Notes under the pieces: model-generated
The model's database searches: none
The model's input: only the letters and a program-made list of their open reading frames with translations
What the model was told of the DNA's origin: nothing
Made by a program: the position numbers and the translations under genes
In this document: positions 25,375 to 35,398 of the stretch, one piece after another
Numbering within the stretch: the first letter of the stretch is position 1
Layout: every line of letters begins with the position of its first letter
NCBI GenBank assembly: GCA_004295085.1
Contig: SHNF01000009.1
Coordinates: forward strand, 1-64,000
DNA: 64,000 nt
DNA from: Planctomycetota bacterium
Lineage (GTDB): Bacteria; Planctomycetota; UBA1135
Direction of reading: 5' to 3'

Positions 25375-26148
25375 TCAGCGCGGGGCGGCCAGGCGGTCCT
25401 GTTCGCGCCGCACCCAGTGCTCGCAGCGGCGGCGCAGGTCGCGCGGCAGCTCCTGCCAGAGGTCTTCGAGCGGTGCCGGAGGCCGGCCGTAGCCGCGCTG
25501 GAAGGCCGGCCAGGCGCCGGGCGGCAGGAAGGGCTGGAGCGGGATGAGGAAGACGGCGAGGTCGGCGGCGGCGCGGCTGGAGTCGAGAGGCGCGCGCAAC
25601 CACTGCGACTTGCCGGGGTCGATCCAGTGCAGCGCGAGCTCGGGCGTGAGCAGAAGGTTGCGGGCTGCCAGGTTGCGGTACCAACAGCCGACGTCGTGCA
25701 CGCGCCGCACCTCGGCGCCGAGCGTGCTCCAGAAAGCCTCCGGGAGCGTGGTGTGCGCGCGCAGCACTTGTTCCAGGGTGCGCGCTCCGTCCAGGTAAGG
25801 CAGCAGCAGCCAGCCGTCGCGGACGATGCCGAGCGGACTGGTCTTGACCGCCCAGGCCATGGGCTCGAGCGCCGGGACGCCGGCGGCAGACAGGCGCAGG
25901 AGGTTGCGGGCCTCGTTGACCGGCTTGGGCAGGCCCAGCCAGGCATGGCGGTGCAGGGCGCGCATGCGCTGGCTCCAGTACGGGAAGAAGTAGCGCTTGA
26001 GAACCCCACGGCGGCCGTCGGCGAGGTCCAGTTGCTGCACGCGCACGGTGGGCCGGTCCACCAGGGTCGCGCGCACCGTGCCGTCGGGAAAGCCGTCGCG
26101 CAGCTGTGGCAGCGTCCCGTGGGGCGCGGCGTGGTGCTTCCAGCCCAT
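25375..26148 (-). CDS. Kdo/WaaP-type kinase-like protein, catalytic Asp replaced
   Basis: 257 residues related to lipopolysaccharide core kinases. Recognisable parts are GVLKRYFFPYW near residue 49, NEARNLLRLSAAGVPALEPMA, and the catalytic-loop region HDVGCWYRNLAARNLLL followed by LHWIDPGKSQW. In active family members the loop reads H-x-D-L, whereas here the Asp is Asn (YRNL); the metal-binding Asp of the following strand is kept. It may be a pseudokinase or use another base. The ATG overlaps the stop of the methyltransferase gene, making it the last gene of the operon. Confidence 0.7.
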   Translation of the reverse strand: MGWKHHAAPHGTLPQLRDGFPDGTVRATLVDRPTVRVQQLDLADGRRGVLKRYFFPYWSQRMRALHRHAWLGLPKPVNEARNLLRLSAAGVPALEPMAWAVKTSPLGIVRDGWLLLPYLDGARTLEQVLRAHTTLPEAFWSTLGAEVRRVHDVGCWYRNLAARNLLLTPELALHWIDPGKSQWLRAPLDSSRAAADLAVFLIPLQPFLPPGAWPAFQRGYGRPPAPLEDLWQELPRDLRRRCEHWVRREQDRLAAPR

Positions 26149-26756
26149 CAGGATCGTTCTAGCAGAGCGATCACCTGCTCGCTGAGTCCGCGCGCCAGGT
26201 AACGCTGGGCGATGACGCGCCAGCCGGCGGTCTGCGCCTCGCGCTCGAACTGGCGGCGCGCGATGGGAAAGCGCGCGCGCGCGCGGCCGCGCACGCGCTG
26301 GCGCCAGGCCGGGAGCGAGGCCCGGTCGTACCAGGAGGCGATGGCGTGGCGCCGGCTGACGCGCGCCAGCTCGCGCAGCACGGCGATGCGCAGTTGCGGC
26401 TGTTGCAGGTGGTGCAGCAGGCGCATGCAGAACGCGAGGTCCACCGCGGAATCGCGCAGCGGCAGGCGCTCGGCGGCCGCCTGCAGGCGCCGGGAGGCCG
26501 GCGCCAGGCGCAGCATGGCCGCGGTCCGGTCGCAGGCCAGGCACAGGGGCGCGGCGCGGGAGAGCAGCGGCTGGAAGCGTCCGGTGCCGCAGGGAACGTC
26601 GAGGATCGCGCGCATGCACCCGCAGCGGGACAGCAGTCCGGCAACGATGGACTGCTCGCGCCGGTCGGCGCGGCGCGCGTGCGCGCGCTCGCTCCAGCGC
26701 CGCTGCTGATAGCGCTCCGCCGCGCCCGGCGCCTGGTACGCGCGCTCCAGGCTCAC
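26148..26756 (-). CDS. Class I SAM-dependent methyltransferase
   Basis: 202 residues. Motif I AILDVPCGTGRFQPLLS lies at about residues 48-64, followed by the acidic CDRTAAML strand, AAERLPLRDSAVDLAFCMRLLHHL (post-I/motif II region) and a basic, Arg-rich C-terminal part. The GTG start overlaps the stop of the radical SAM gene (GTGA) and the stop overlaps the next ATG. Substrate unknown; the operon suggests an envelope sugar, lipid or similar metabolite. Confidence 0.8.
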   Translation of the reverse strand: MSLERAYQAPGAAERYQQRRWSERAHARRADRREQSIVAGLLSRCGCMRAILDVPCGTGRFQPLLSRAAPLCLACDRTAAMLRLAPASRRLQAAAERLPLRDSAVDLAFCMRLLHHLQQPQLRIAVLRELARVSRRHAIASWYDRASLPAWRQRVRGRARARFPIARRQFEREAQTAGWRVIAQRYLARGLSEQVIALLERS

Positions 26757-27988
26757 AGGAAGCTGTCGCCGAGGCCGCCGGCCTGCTCCAGCGCCGCCTC
26801 CAGGTCGCCGCCGCCGGAGACGAGCTCCTCCAGGTACCGATTGACCGGGTTGTACAGGCAGGTGACCTGCGCGCACTCGCGGTGGGCGTCGAACTCGCGC
26901 ACGAGGCGCTGCGTTCCGGCGGCCGCGGCGGTGCCGCCGCGCGCCCAGGCCTCCGGATCGCCCACGCGCGCCCGGGCGACGCCGCGGTGCGCCGGGCAGT
27001 TGTAGACGCCGAGCGGGCTCAGGACCTGGCGCAGGGCCTGCATGTGGCATTCGCGCGGCTGATCGGTGTAGCGGCGCCAGGAGCCGTCCAGCAGCACGCG
27101 CAGGTTCAGGCTCTCGATCACGCGGAAGCCGCCGCCCTGGTGGGCGCGCGCCGCTTCCAGTCCGGCGCGCAGGCGCGCGGAGTCGAGGCCATGCGGGTCC
27201 AGCACCTCCGCGCCGTCGGCGGCGCGCGCCAGGCACGGCTTGAACGAGATGTAGTCGAATCCGGCGGCGCGCGCGCGGTGCGCCGCCAGCGCCATCTCGT
27301 GCACGTTCTCGACCAGGGCGACGTCGTCGCGGCGCGCGCCGCGCCACACGATCACGAAGGAGAAGCCCAGGGTCAGCGCCGGATTGCGCCGCTTGATCGC
27401 GCCGGCGCTCGTGCAGATCTGATCGAGCGTGATGGGTCTCTTGGGCCGGTGCATGGCCTGGAAGGTGGCGTCGCTGCCGGCGTCCAGGCTCAGGCGCACC
27501 CAGTCCCCCTCCTCCAGGCAGTCGGCCGCGGCGGCGATGCGCTCGTTGCGGCCGCCGTTGCTCACCACCGCCACCTGCAGGCGCAGCTCCTTCAGGTAGC
27601 GCAGCATGTCCTCGAAGCCGGGATAGACCGTGGGCTCGCCGCCGCCGATGAGGATGACCGAGCGCAGGCCGCGGCGCGCCAGCTCGCGCATGGACTCGCG
27701 CAGCAGCTTCTCCTCGTGGCGGGCCGGGGAGTTCAGCGATTCCCAGTCGATGCAGTGGTCGCAGGCGTAGTTGCAGGCCGTGGTGAGATCCAGGTTGACG
27801 CTCAGCGGGCCGATGTCCGGAAACGGCGGCGCCGGCCTGCCTGCCGTCTCGGCCGCGCGCGCGGCGCGCCGCCAGCGCAGGTAGTCCAGCACCAGCGGGC
27901 GCGTGTCCGGCTGGCGCAGCTTGGCGGCGAAGTCGTGGTACGGATGCGGCGCCGGCGGCGCGCTTGCGGGCGGCGGCGCCGGATTCAT
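26753..27988 (-). CDS. Radical SAM enzyme with Cys-containing C-terminal region
   Basis: 411 residues. The [4Fe-4S]-binding motif is CNYACDHC (CxxxCxxC, about residues 71-78), followed by GGGEPTVYPGF (the radical SAM GGE motif) and SLDAGSDATF. The C-terminal third has further Cys (CLARAAD, CHMQ, CPAHRG, CAQVTCLYN), suggesting a SPASM-like auxiliary cluster. The strong link to a Gfo/Idh oxidoreductase, a methyltransferase and a kinase-like protein by 4-bp overlaps points to one pathway. The substrate could be a sugar or a peptide; no short precursor-peptide gene was seen next to it. Confidence 0.85.
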   Translation of the reverse strand: MNPAPPPASAPPAPHPYHDFAAKLRQPDTRPLVLDYLRWRRAARAAETAGRPAPPFPDIGPLSVNLDLTTACNYACDHCIDWESLNSPARHEEKLLRESMRELARRGLRSVILIGGGEPTVYPGFEDMLRYLKELRLQVAVVSNGGRNERIAAAADCLEEGDWVRLSLDAGSDATFQAMHRPKRPITLDQICTSAGAIKRRNPALTLGFSFVIVWRGARRDDVALVENVHEMALAAHRARAAGFDYISFKPCLARAADGAEVLDPHGLDSARLRAGLEAARAHQGGGFRVIESLNLRVLLDGSWRRYTDQPRECHMQALRQVLSPLGVYNCPAHRGVARARVGDPEAWARGGTAAAAGTQRLVREFDAHRECAQVTCLYNPVNRYLEELVSGGGDLEAALEQAGGLGDSFL

Positions 27989-29019
27989 GCGACGGGACAG
28001 GCTGCGAGCAGCGCCGCCAGCAGCTCCTGGCGCTGCACCAGGGCCGCGTCGGCCAGGGCCGGCTCGCCGCAGTGCAGGGCCGCGACGCGCGCCAGGAAGG
28101 CGCGCACGGCGATCTTCATCGGGTCCACCGTGCGCCAGCTCCGGTCCACGGGCGGACCGGTCTCGTAGGTGACGGCCTGGCCGGAGGGGTCGACACGGCG
28201 GTGCAGCCAGCGCCCGTCCAGGGCGTACTCGGCACGCCGCGGCGTCTCCGCGCGCGGCCGGATCTCAACGCTGGCGCGGATGCGGCGCGTGCCGCCGGCG
28301 AAGGTGAACGACAAGATCTCGCCGCCGCCGGAGCGCTCGTGACGCGGATCCTCCACGCGCGCGGAACCCGGCGCCACCGCCTGCAGCAGGCTGAGCGGAT
28401 GCGGCAGGCTCTCCAGCCAGCCGCGGCGGGCGGGCTCGACCGGCTGCAGCACCATCTCGAAGCGCCGCACGCCGTCCAGGTCCCTGCTCCCGTGGAGCAG
28501 CCAGAACACAGGCAGCGTGTGCGTCCACTGGCAGGTCTCGGACAGCGCCAGGGAGCGGGCGGCGAAGGCTTCGGCCAGCGCGGCGGCCTCGCGTGCCCCG
28601 GCGCGCAGGGCCGCGTCGCTGTCGCCGGGGCCGGCCAGCAGCGGCTTCTCGCACAGCACGTGCAGTCCGGCGCGCAAAGCCGCGTGCAGCCAGGGGGCGT
28701 GCGTGCCCGCCGGGGAAGCGACGATCAGAACGTCCAGCGGTTCGTTCCGGAGCAGGCCCTCCAGGCGGGTGTCGGCGCGCGGCGACAGTCCCAGCGGCGC
28801 CAGCTCCGCGCGCGCGGCTTCGGCGCTGGCGAGGCTGGTGCCGATGACGCCGCGCACCTCGGCGCCGCAGGCGCGGGCATGGCGGGCCAGGAAGGGGCCC
28901 GTGCCCTGGCGCACCCGGCGCGCGCCGACCACGGCCACACGCAGCGGCCGCGTCTCCAGGACGCCGCTGCGCGCGCGCTCGGACGCGGCCGCGGGGGTCG
29001 TCGCTTCCACGGGCCGCAT
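27985..29019 (-). CDS. Gfo/Idh/MocA-family oxidoreductase
   Basis: NAD(P)-dependent sugar-type dehydrogenase. The 344-residue product has an N-terminal Rossmann fold (LRVAVVGARRVRQGTG, about residues 26-41), VLIVASPAGTHAPWLHAALRAGLHVLCEKPL (the EKP motif with the catalytic Lys), then the C-terminal alpha/beta domain. The nucleotide loop is atypical (GARRVRQGTG rather than GxGxxG). It overlaps the radical SAM gene by 4 bp and follows the Nudix gene by one base. Confidence 0.8.
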   Translation of the reverse strand: MRPVEATTPAAASERARSGVLETRPLRVAVVGARRVRQGTGPFLARHARACGAEVRGVIGTSLASAEAARAELAPLGLSPRADTRLEGLLRNEPLDVLIVASPAGTHAPWLHAALRAGLHVLCEKPLLAGPGDSDAALRAGAREAAALAEAFAARSLALSETCQWTHTLPVFWLLHGSRDLDGVRRFEMVLQPVEPARRGWLESLPHPLSLLQAVAPGSARVEDPRHERSGGGEILSFTFAGGTRRIRASVEIRPRAETPRRAEYALDGRWLHRRVDPSGQAVTYETGPPVDRSWRTVDPMKIAVRAFLARVAALHCGEPALADAALVQRQELLAALLAACPVA

Positions 29020-29020
29020 C

Positions 29021-29695
29021 CTAACGGGCGCCGCGCAACGCCTCGGACAGGCGGCACAGGGCCACCTCCGTCTTCATGTCCGGAATGCTGCCGTCGCGGC
29101 AGCGCTGGATCGCCTCGTCGAGGTCGAGCACGAGCAGGCGCGTGCCGTGCTCCATGCCGGATCCGTCGCCCAGGGCCGGCGATTCGCGGTCGGGCAGCGT
29201 GTCCAGCTCGGCGTGGTAGTAGTCCACGCGCTCGTCGGTGATGCCCGGCGACGGGAACGAGTGCCCGCCCAGGGGCTGGAATGCTGCCAGCGGCAGATCC
29301 ACGCCCGCCTCCTCGCGGCACTCGATCCGCGCGCGCCGGCGCATGGCGTCGCCGCCGGCGTCCTCCGGCTCCAGCATGCCGGCAACGATCTCGGCCAGGA
29401 CCAGCGGCGCCTCCGGGTCCGGCCGCACCAGCTCCTTGTGTCGCCGCAGCCAGATGGGCGGGCGCACTCCCTCCTTGAGCAGCACCTGCACGCGGCCGTC
29501 CGCGGCGCGCCGCCACAGGACCACGGCCACGGCGTCCACGGAGCGCCGCGACACCAGGTCGCAGTCGTAGGGCGGCGAGGCGCTGCCGTCGTCGTAGCGG
29601 TGGCGCAGGCGCAGGCGGCGCAGGCGCAGGAAGCCCTCGTCGCAGCGCGCCTGAGCGCTGCGGTCCTCCAGGATCTCCAGGGTCAGCGGACGCAT
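29021..29695 (-). CDS. Nudix hydrolase (ADP-sugar-pyrophosphatase-like)
   Basis: 224 residues. The Nudix box is recognisable as GMLEPED...ARIECREEAGV (about residues 104-133); the expected Arg of REUxEExGU is Ile, while the metal-binding EE pair is kept. The N-terminal beta extension (RLRHRYDDGSASPPYDCDLVSRRSVDAVAVVLW) is that of ADP-sugar diphosphatases. It is the first gene of the five-gene minus-strand operon. A TAGCCT hexamer ends 7 nt before the ATG, so the mRNA is predicted leaderless. Confidence 0.8.
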   Translation of the reverse strand: MRPLTLEILEDRSAQARCDEGFLRLRRLRLRHRYDDGSASPPYDCDLVSRRSVDAVAVVLWRRAADGRVQVLLKEGVRPPIWLRRHKELVRPDPEAPLVLAEIVAGMLEPEDAGGDAMRRRARIECREEAGVDLPLAAFQPLGGHSFPSPGITDERVDYYHAELDTLPDRESPALGDGSGMEHGTRLLVLDLDEAIQRCRDGSIPDMKTEVALCRLSEALRGAR

Positions 29696-29701
29696 CGCCG
29701 C

Positions 29702-29708
29702 TAGGCTA
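29702..29708. promoter_or_regulatory. Overlapping divergent -10 elements between the Nudix operon and the hldE-like gene
   Basis: The sequence CTAGGCTAG contains TAGGCT on the plus strand (29702-29707) and TAGCCT on the minus strand (29708-29703). They sit 8 nt before the TTG at 29716 and 7 nt before the ATG at 29695. Both promoters share nearly the same bases in a 20-bp gap, so they should exclude each other. Confidence 0.55.
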
Positions 29709-29715
29709 GTGCTGC

Positions 29716-30201
29716 TTGGACGCCCCGCGAAAGGTCCTGCCGCGCGAGGAGCTGGCCGCGCGGCTGCGCGCGGCGCGCGCCGCCGGCCGCAGCGCCGTCC
29801 TGTGCAACGGCGTATTCGACCTGCTGCACGTGGGCCACGTGCGGGCCCTGGCGGAGGCCCGTGCGCTCGGCGACCTGCTGGTGGTGGCCGTCAACGACGA
29901 CGCCTCCGCCGCCCGGCTGAAAGGCCCGGACCGCCCCCTGGTGCCGGCCGCCGAGCGCTCCGAGGTGCTGGCGGCCCTGGCCTGCGTGGACTTCGTGACC
30001 GTCTACGGCGAAGACACGGCGGCGGAAACGCTGCGCCTGCTGCAGCCGGCTGTGCACGCCAAGGGCCGCGACTACGACGCGGGCCGCATTCCGGCCGAGG
30101 AACAGCGCGTGGCCGCGGAACTGCACATCCGCCTGGCCCTGGTCGGCGACGAGAAGCGCCGCAGCAGCAGCGAGCTGGCGCGCCGCCTGCGCTGCCGATG
30201 A
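29716..30201 (+). CDS. HldE C-terminal-type nucleotidyltransferase (heptose-1-phosphate adenylyltransferase-like)
   Basis: 161 residues, the length of stand-alone RfaE2/HldE domain II proteins that make ADP-heptose for LPS core. Motifs: CNGVFDLLHVGHVRALAEA (HxGH nucleotide loop), VAVNDDASAARLKGPDRPLVP and KGRDY. The start is TTG at 29716, close behind a -10-like TAGGCT. The stop overlaps the ATG of the glycosyltransferase family 9 gene, a common pairing with heptosyltransferases. A CDP-type sugar or alcohol activation is a possible alternative role. Confidence 0.85.
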   Translation: MDAPRKVLPREELAARLRAARAAGRSAVLCNGVFDLLHVGHVRALAEARALGDLLVVAVNDDASAARLKGPDRPLVPAAERSEVLAALACVDFVTVYGEDTAAETLRLLQPAVHAKGRDYDAGRIPAEEQRVAAELHIRLALVGDEKRRSSSELARRLRCR

Positions 30202-31217
30202 CGCGGCCTTCGGTGCTGGCGGTGCGCCTCCCCAATCCGGTGGGCGACGTCGTGGCGGCGACGCCGCTGCTGCGCGCGCTCCGGCAGGCGCAGGCCGCGG
30301 AGGCGATCATCCTGGCCGGAAGCAGCGGCGCCGCGGAGCTGCTGGCCGGCCTGGACAGCTACGACCGCTTCGAGGTCCTCCCGGCGGGACGCGGTGTCGC
30401 CGCCGAAGCGCGGCTCCTGCGCCGCTCCCGCGCCGAGGCGGTCCTGCTGCTGCCGAACTCGTGGTCCTCGGCCCTGGCGGCGCGGCTCGCGGGCATCGGC
30501 CGCCGCATCGGCCGGCGCGCCGCCGGCCGCGGCCCGCTGCTCAGCGAGACGCTGCCGCCGGTGGGCGCGCCGCGCGCGATGAGCGCTCTGTACTTCGAGC
30601 TGGGCGCGCCTCTGGGAGTCTCCGGAGCTGTTCCGGGGCCCGAGCTTGCGATCACACCTGGTGAGGAGGCGCTGGCAGCGAACCGGCTGGCGGGTTCCCC
30701 GACTTCGGCGCCGCTGCTCGCCGTCGCTCCCGGCGCAACCTTTGGCGCGTCCAAGATCTATCCCGTGCCGCTGCTGGCGGAAGTTCTGCACGCGCTGCAC
30801 GCCCGCCTGGGGCTGCGGCCGCTGCTGCTCGGCTCGCCCGCCGAGGCGCCGCTGCTGCGCGATCTGGCGCAGCGGCTCGGCGCGGCCGCCATCAGCACGC
30901 ACGCGGCTCCGGCCGGCCTGGGCGAGATGAAGGCGCTGCTGCGCCGCTGCACCGCCCTGCTGTGCATGGACAACGGCGCGCGGGCCATGGCGGCGGCGCT
31001 GCGGGTGCCGGCCGCCGTCCTGTACGGCCCTACCGATCCGCGCTGGAGCGGTCCCGGCAGCGGAGGCGCCGTCCACCTGCGGCGTGCGGACCTGCCGTGC
31101 AGTCCCTGCCACCTCAAGCACTGCCCGATCGGGCACGCCTGCCTGCGCGGCGTGCCGCCGGCGCGCGTCGTGGAAGCGCTGCAGGGCCTGCTCGGGGCGG
31201 CGGGGGCGCCGGCCTGA
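30198..31217 (+). CDS. Glycosyltransferase family 9 (heptosyltransferase-like)
   Basis: Transfers a heptose (by family) to the LPS inner core. The 339-residue product has the N-terminal VRLPNPVGDVVAATPLLRAL block and the GT9 donor-site region CMDNGARAMAAALRVPAAVLYGPTDPRW. A Cys-rich segment near the C-terminus (CSPCHLKHCPIGHACL) is frequent in this family and may bind metal. It is translationally coupled to the preceding nucleotidyltransferase gene, supporting a shared role in ADP-heptose use. Confidence 0.88.
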   Translation: MTRPSVLAVRLPNPVGDVVAATPLLRALRQAQAAEAIILAGSSGAAELLAGLDSYDRFEVLPAGRGVAAEARLLRRSRAEAVLLLPNSWSSALAARLAGIGRRIGRRAAGRGPLLSETLPPVGAPRAMSALYFELGAPLGVSGAVPGPELAITPGEEALAANRLAGSPTSAPLLAVAPGATFGASKIYPVPLLAEVLHALHARLGLRPLLLGSPAEAPLLRDLAQRLGAAAISTHAAPAGLGEMKALLRRCTALLCMDNGARAMAAALRVPAAVLYGPTDPRWSGPGSGGAVHLRRADLPCSPCHLKHCPIGHACLRGVPPARVVEALQGLLGAAGAPA

Positions 31218-31305
31218 GGCCAGGGCAGCGCAGGCCGCCGCTGCTCAGCAATCCCCCGCAGGACCCCGCAGTCCCCGGGCCATGAGCGGCGCGCCCGGGG
31301 TGTAC

Positions 31306-31381
31306 TGGTGGGCCATGCTGGATTCGAACCAGCGACTTCCACCTTGTGAAGATGGCACTCTAGCCGCTGAGTTAATGGCCC
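31306..31381 (-). tRNA. tRNA-Val (anticodon CAC)
   Basis: A full cloverleaf reads on the minus strand: acceptor GGGCCAT/ATGGCCC, anticodon stem CCATC/GGTGG with loop TTCACAA (anticodon CAC), T-arm GCTGG-TTCGAAT-CCAGC, and an encoded CCA end. The 76-nt length is standard. It lies alone between the GT9 and EEP genes. Confidence 0.95.
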
Positions 31382-31430
31382 GATGGGGGAAAGATTTTAC
31401 GCTTCCCGGCCATCCCGACTAGTCCTCTGC

Positions 31431-32162
31431 ATGCGCGTCCGCCTGATGACCTGGAACATCCACCGCGCCATCGGCGTGGACCGGAGGTTCCGCCCGGAGC
31501 GGGTGGCGGCCGTCATCCAGCACCACCAGCCGGACGTCCTCCTCCTCCAGGAGGTGGACCGCTTCGTGCCCCGCTCCGGCCGCCTGCACCTGGCCGAGTT
31601 CCTGGCGGAGGCCTGCGGTTATCCCTACCACTCCTGGGCGCAGGCCCACGTCCTGGCGGAGGGCAGCTACGGCAACGCCACCTTGTCCCGCTTTCCCATC
31701 CGCCGCCGCCGGCACTTCGACCTGACCCTTAACGGCCGCAAGCAGCGCGGGTGCTTGTACACGGTCCTGGACCCCCCCGGGCCGGTCCGCGACCTGTACC
31801 TGTTCAACATGCACCTGGGGCTGGGCTCGGCCGAGCGGGCCGAGCAGATGCGCCGCTTCCTCAGCTTCGACGTCATCCGCCACCTGCCGGCCAGCGCCCG
31901 CATCATCGTCGCCGGGGACACCAACGACTGGCGCAACCGCCTGTACCACTACGGCGGCCTGGCCAAGGCCGGCTTCCGCACCTGGGGCGGCCACGGCCGC
32001 CGCCAGAGCCATCTCACGTTTCCCAGCCTCGCTCCCATCACCGCCCTCGACAAGTTCTTCTGGCGCGGGCCGCTGGGCGAGCCCCACGTGCACATCAGCC
32101 GGCTGCGCGCGACGCGCGTGGCCAGCGACCACTTGCCGCTGCTCGCGGAGTTCGACCTTTGA
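31431..32162 (+). CDS. Endonuclease/exonuclease/phosphatase (EEP) family protein
   Basis: 243 residues from the ATG at 31431. All EEP motifs are present: TWNIHRAIG at the start, LLLQEVDR (metal-binding Glu), NMHLGLG, VAGDTNDW and the terminal SDHLPLLAEF with the catalytic Asp-His. There is no signal peptide, so it acts in the cytoplasm on a nucleic acid or phosphoester of unknown identity. The start follows a TAGTCC hexamer by 5 nt; longer translations would run into the tRNA gene region. Confidence 0.85.
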   Translation: MRVRLMTWNIHRAIGVDRRFRPERVAAVIQHHQPDVLLLQEVDRFVPRSGRLHLAEFLAEACGYPYHSWAQAHVLAEGSYGNATLSRFPIRRRRHFDLTLNGRKQRGCLYTVLDPPGPVRDLYLFNMHLGLGSAERAEQMRRFLSFDVIRHLPASARIIVAGDTNDWRNRLYHYGGLAKAGFRTWGGHGRRQSHLTFPSLAPITALDKFFWRGPLGEPHVHISRLRATRVASDHLPLLAEFDL

Positions 32163-32188
32163 CGCCGGTGTAACCGTGGCGATCGTCC

Positions 32189-34596
<2,408 letters not shown>

Positions 34597-34642
34597 GCCT
34601 CGGTGCCCTTTCCGGGCACAGGATAGCGGGTGCGCAGCCCGT

Positions 34643-35068
34643 CTACGCCTTCGGGTCCGCGGCGGCGGCGCCGTTGTGCAAGGGGCGGTAGCCGGTGAAC
34701 GGCACCCGGTTCAGGAGCCGGCGGAGCCCGGTCGCCGCATCCTCCCGCTCCTCGCTGCTGCAGGTCACCAGCGCTTCACGTCCTTCCAGGTCGCTCGCTT
34801 CGACCTCCAACGGCTCGCTGACGTCGAAACCAAGGACCTTGAGCACGAACTTGGCCCTGGGCAGGCCACGCTCGGTCCAGTGCAGCGAATCCCAGCAGGC
34901 GGTGCGCCCGATGAACGGCCCCTGGCTGACCTCCCATCGGATCCCCCAGCGGGTGTGCCCTGCCGGGCTCTGGCTGACGCGCACCTCCACCACCCTGCAG
35001 GGATACTCGCCTTCCGGCACGGCACGCAGGTCTTCCACGTCGTCCACCTTGGTGAAGTCCAACCGCAT
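34643..35068 (-). CDS. DUF669-like protein
   Basis: 141 residues, beginning MRLDFTKVDDVEDLRAVPEG, with GEYPCRVVEVRVSQ, WGIRWEVSQGPFIGRTACWDSLHW and a C-terminal LNRVPFTGYRPL. This matches the DUF669 pattern, known from phage single-strand-annealing modules but also as stand-alone chromosomal genes. Function unknown; cytoplasmic. Unlike many neighbours it has a strong Shine-Dalgarno (AAAGGAGG, 35076-35083). Confidence 0.65.
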   Translation of the reverse strand: MRLDFTKVDDVEDLRAVPEGEYPCRVVEVRVSQSPAGHTRWGIRWEVSQGPFIGRTACWDSLHWTERGLPRAKFVLKVLGFDVSEPLEVEASDLEGREALVTCSSEEREDAATGLRRLLNRVPFTGYRPLHNGAAAADPKA

Positions 35069-35075
35069 CGTTCAT

Positions 35076-35083
35076 CCTCCTTT
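35076..35083 (-). promoter_or_regulatory. Strong Shine-Dalgarno site of the DUF669-like gene
   Basis: AAAGGAGG on the minus strand, 7 nt before the ATG at 35068. It stands out because most genes here lack one, and shows that the organism uses both initiation modes. Confidence 0.7.
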
Positions 35084-35170
35084 CGGTGCCTGGATGAACG
35101 GAGATGACCCGCGCCGGTTACACCGGATTTGCGCCGGCCGGGCGCCGGCCCGTACAACACCCGTGACGCC

Positions 35171-35398
35171 GTGCTCGCCGTCCTTCTCCTGCTGCCCTGG
35201 CTGGCTCCGGAAGGCCCATTGGGTCTCACCGGGGAAGCAACCCGCCCCAACGAGCCGGCGGTCGCGCTGAATCCCTTCGGCTCGCTGTTCACCGTCCTGA
35301 GCTGGTCCCTGCTCCTGGGAGTCAACCTGTATTGCTTCTGGCGCGTCCTGCACCCGCCGTCGCGCGGGGACGCCGCCGCGCATCCGCCGGATCCCTAG
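35171..35398 (+). CDS. Small membrane protein
   Basis: 75 residues from a GTG at 35171. Two hydrophobic stretches (VLAVLLLLPWLAP and LFTVLSWSLLLGVNLYCFWRVL) suggest a signal-anchor plus one transmembrane helix. No family recognised. A TACAAC hexamer ends 12 nt before the start. Its stop overlaps, tail to tail, with the stop of the DegT gene. A TTG at 35129 is an alternative start. Confidence 0.5.
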   Translation: MLAVLLLLPWLAPEGPLGLTGEATRPNEPAVALNPFGSLFTVLSWSLLLGVNLYCFWRVLHPPSRGDAAAHPPDP

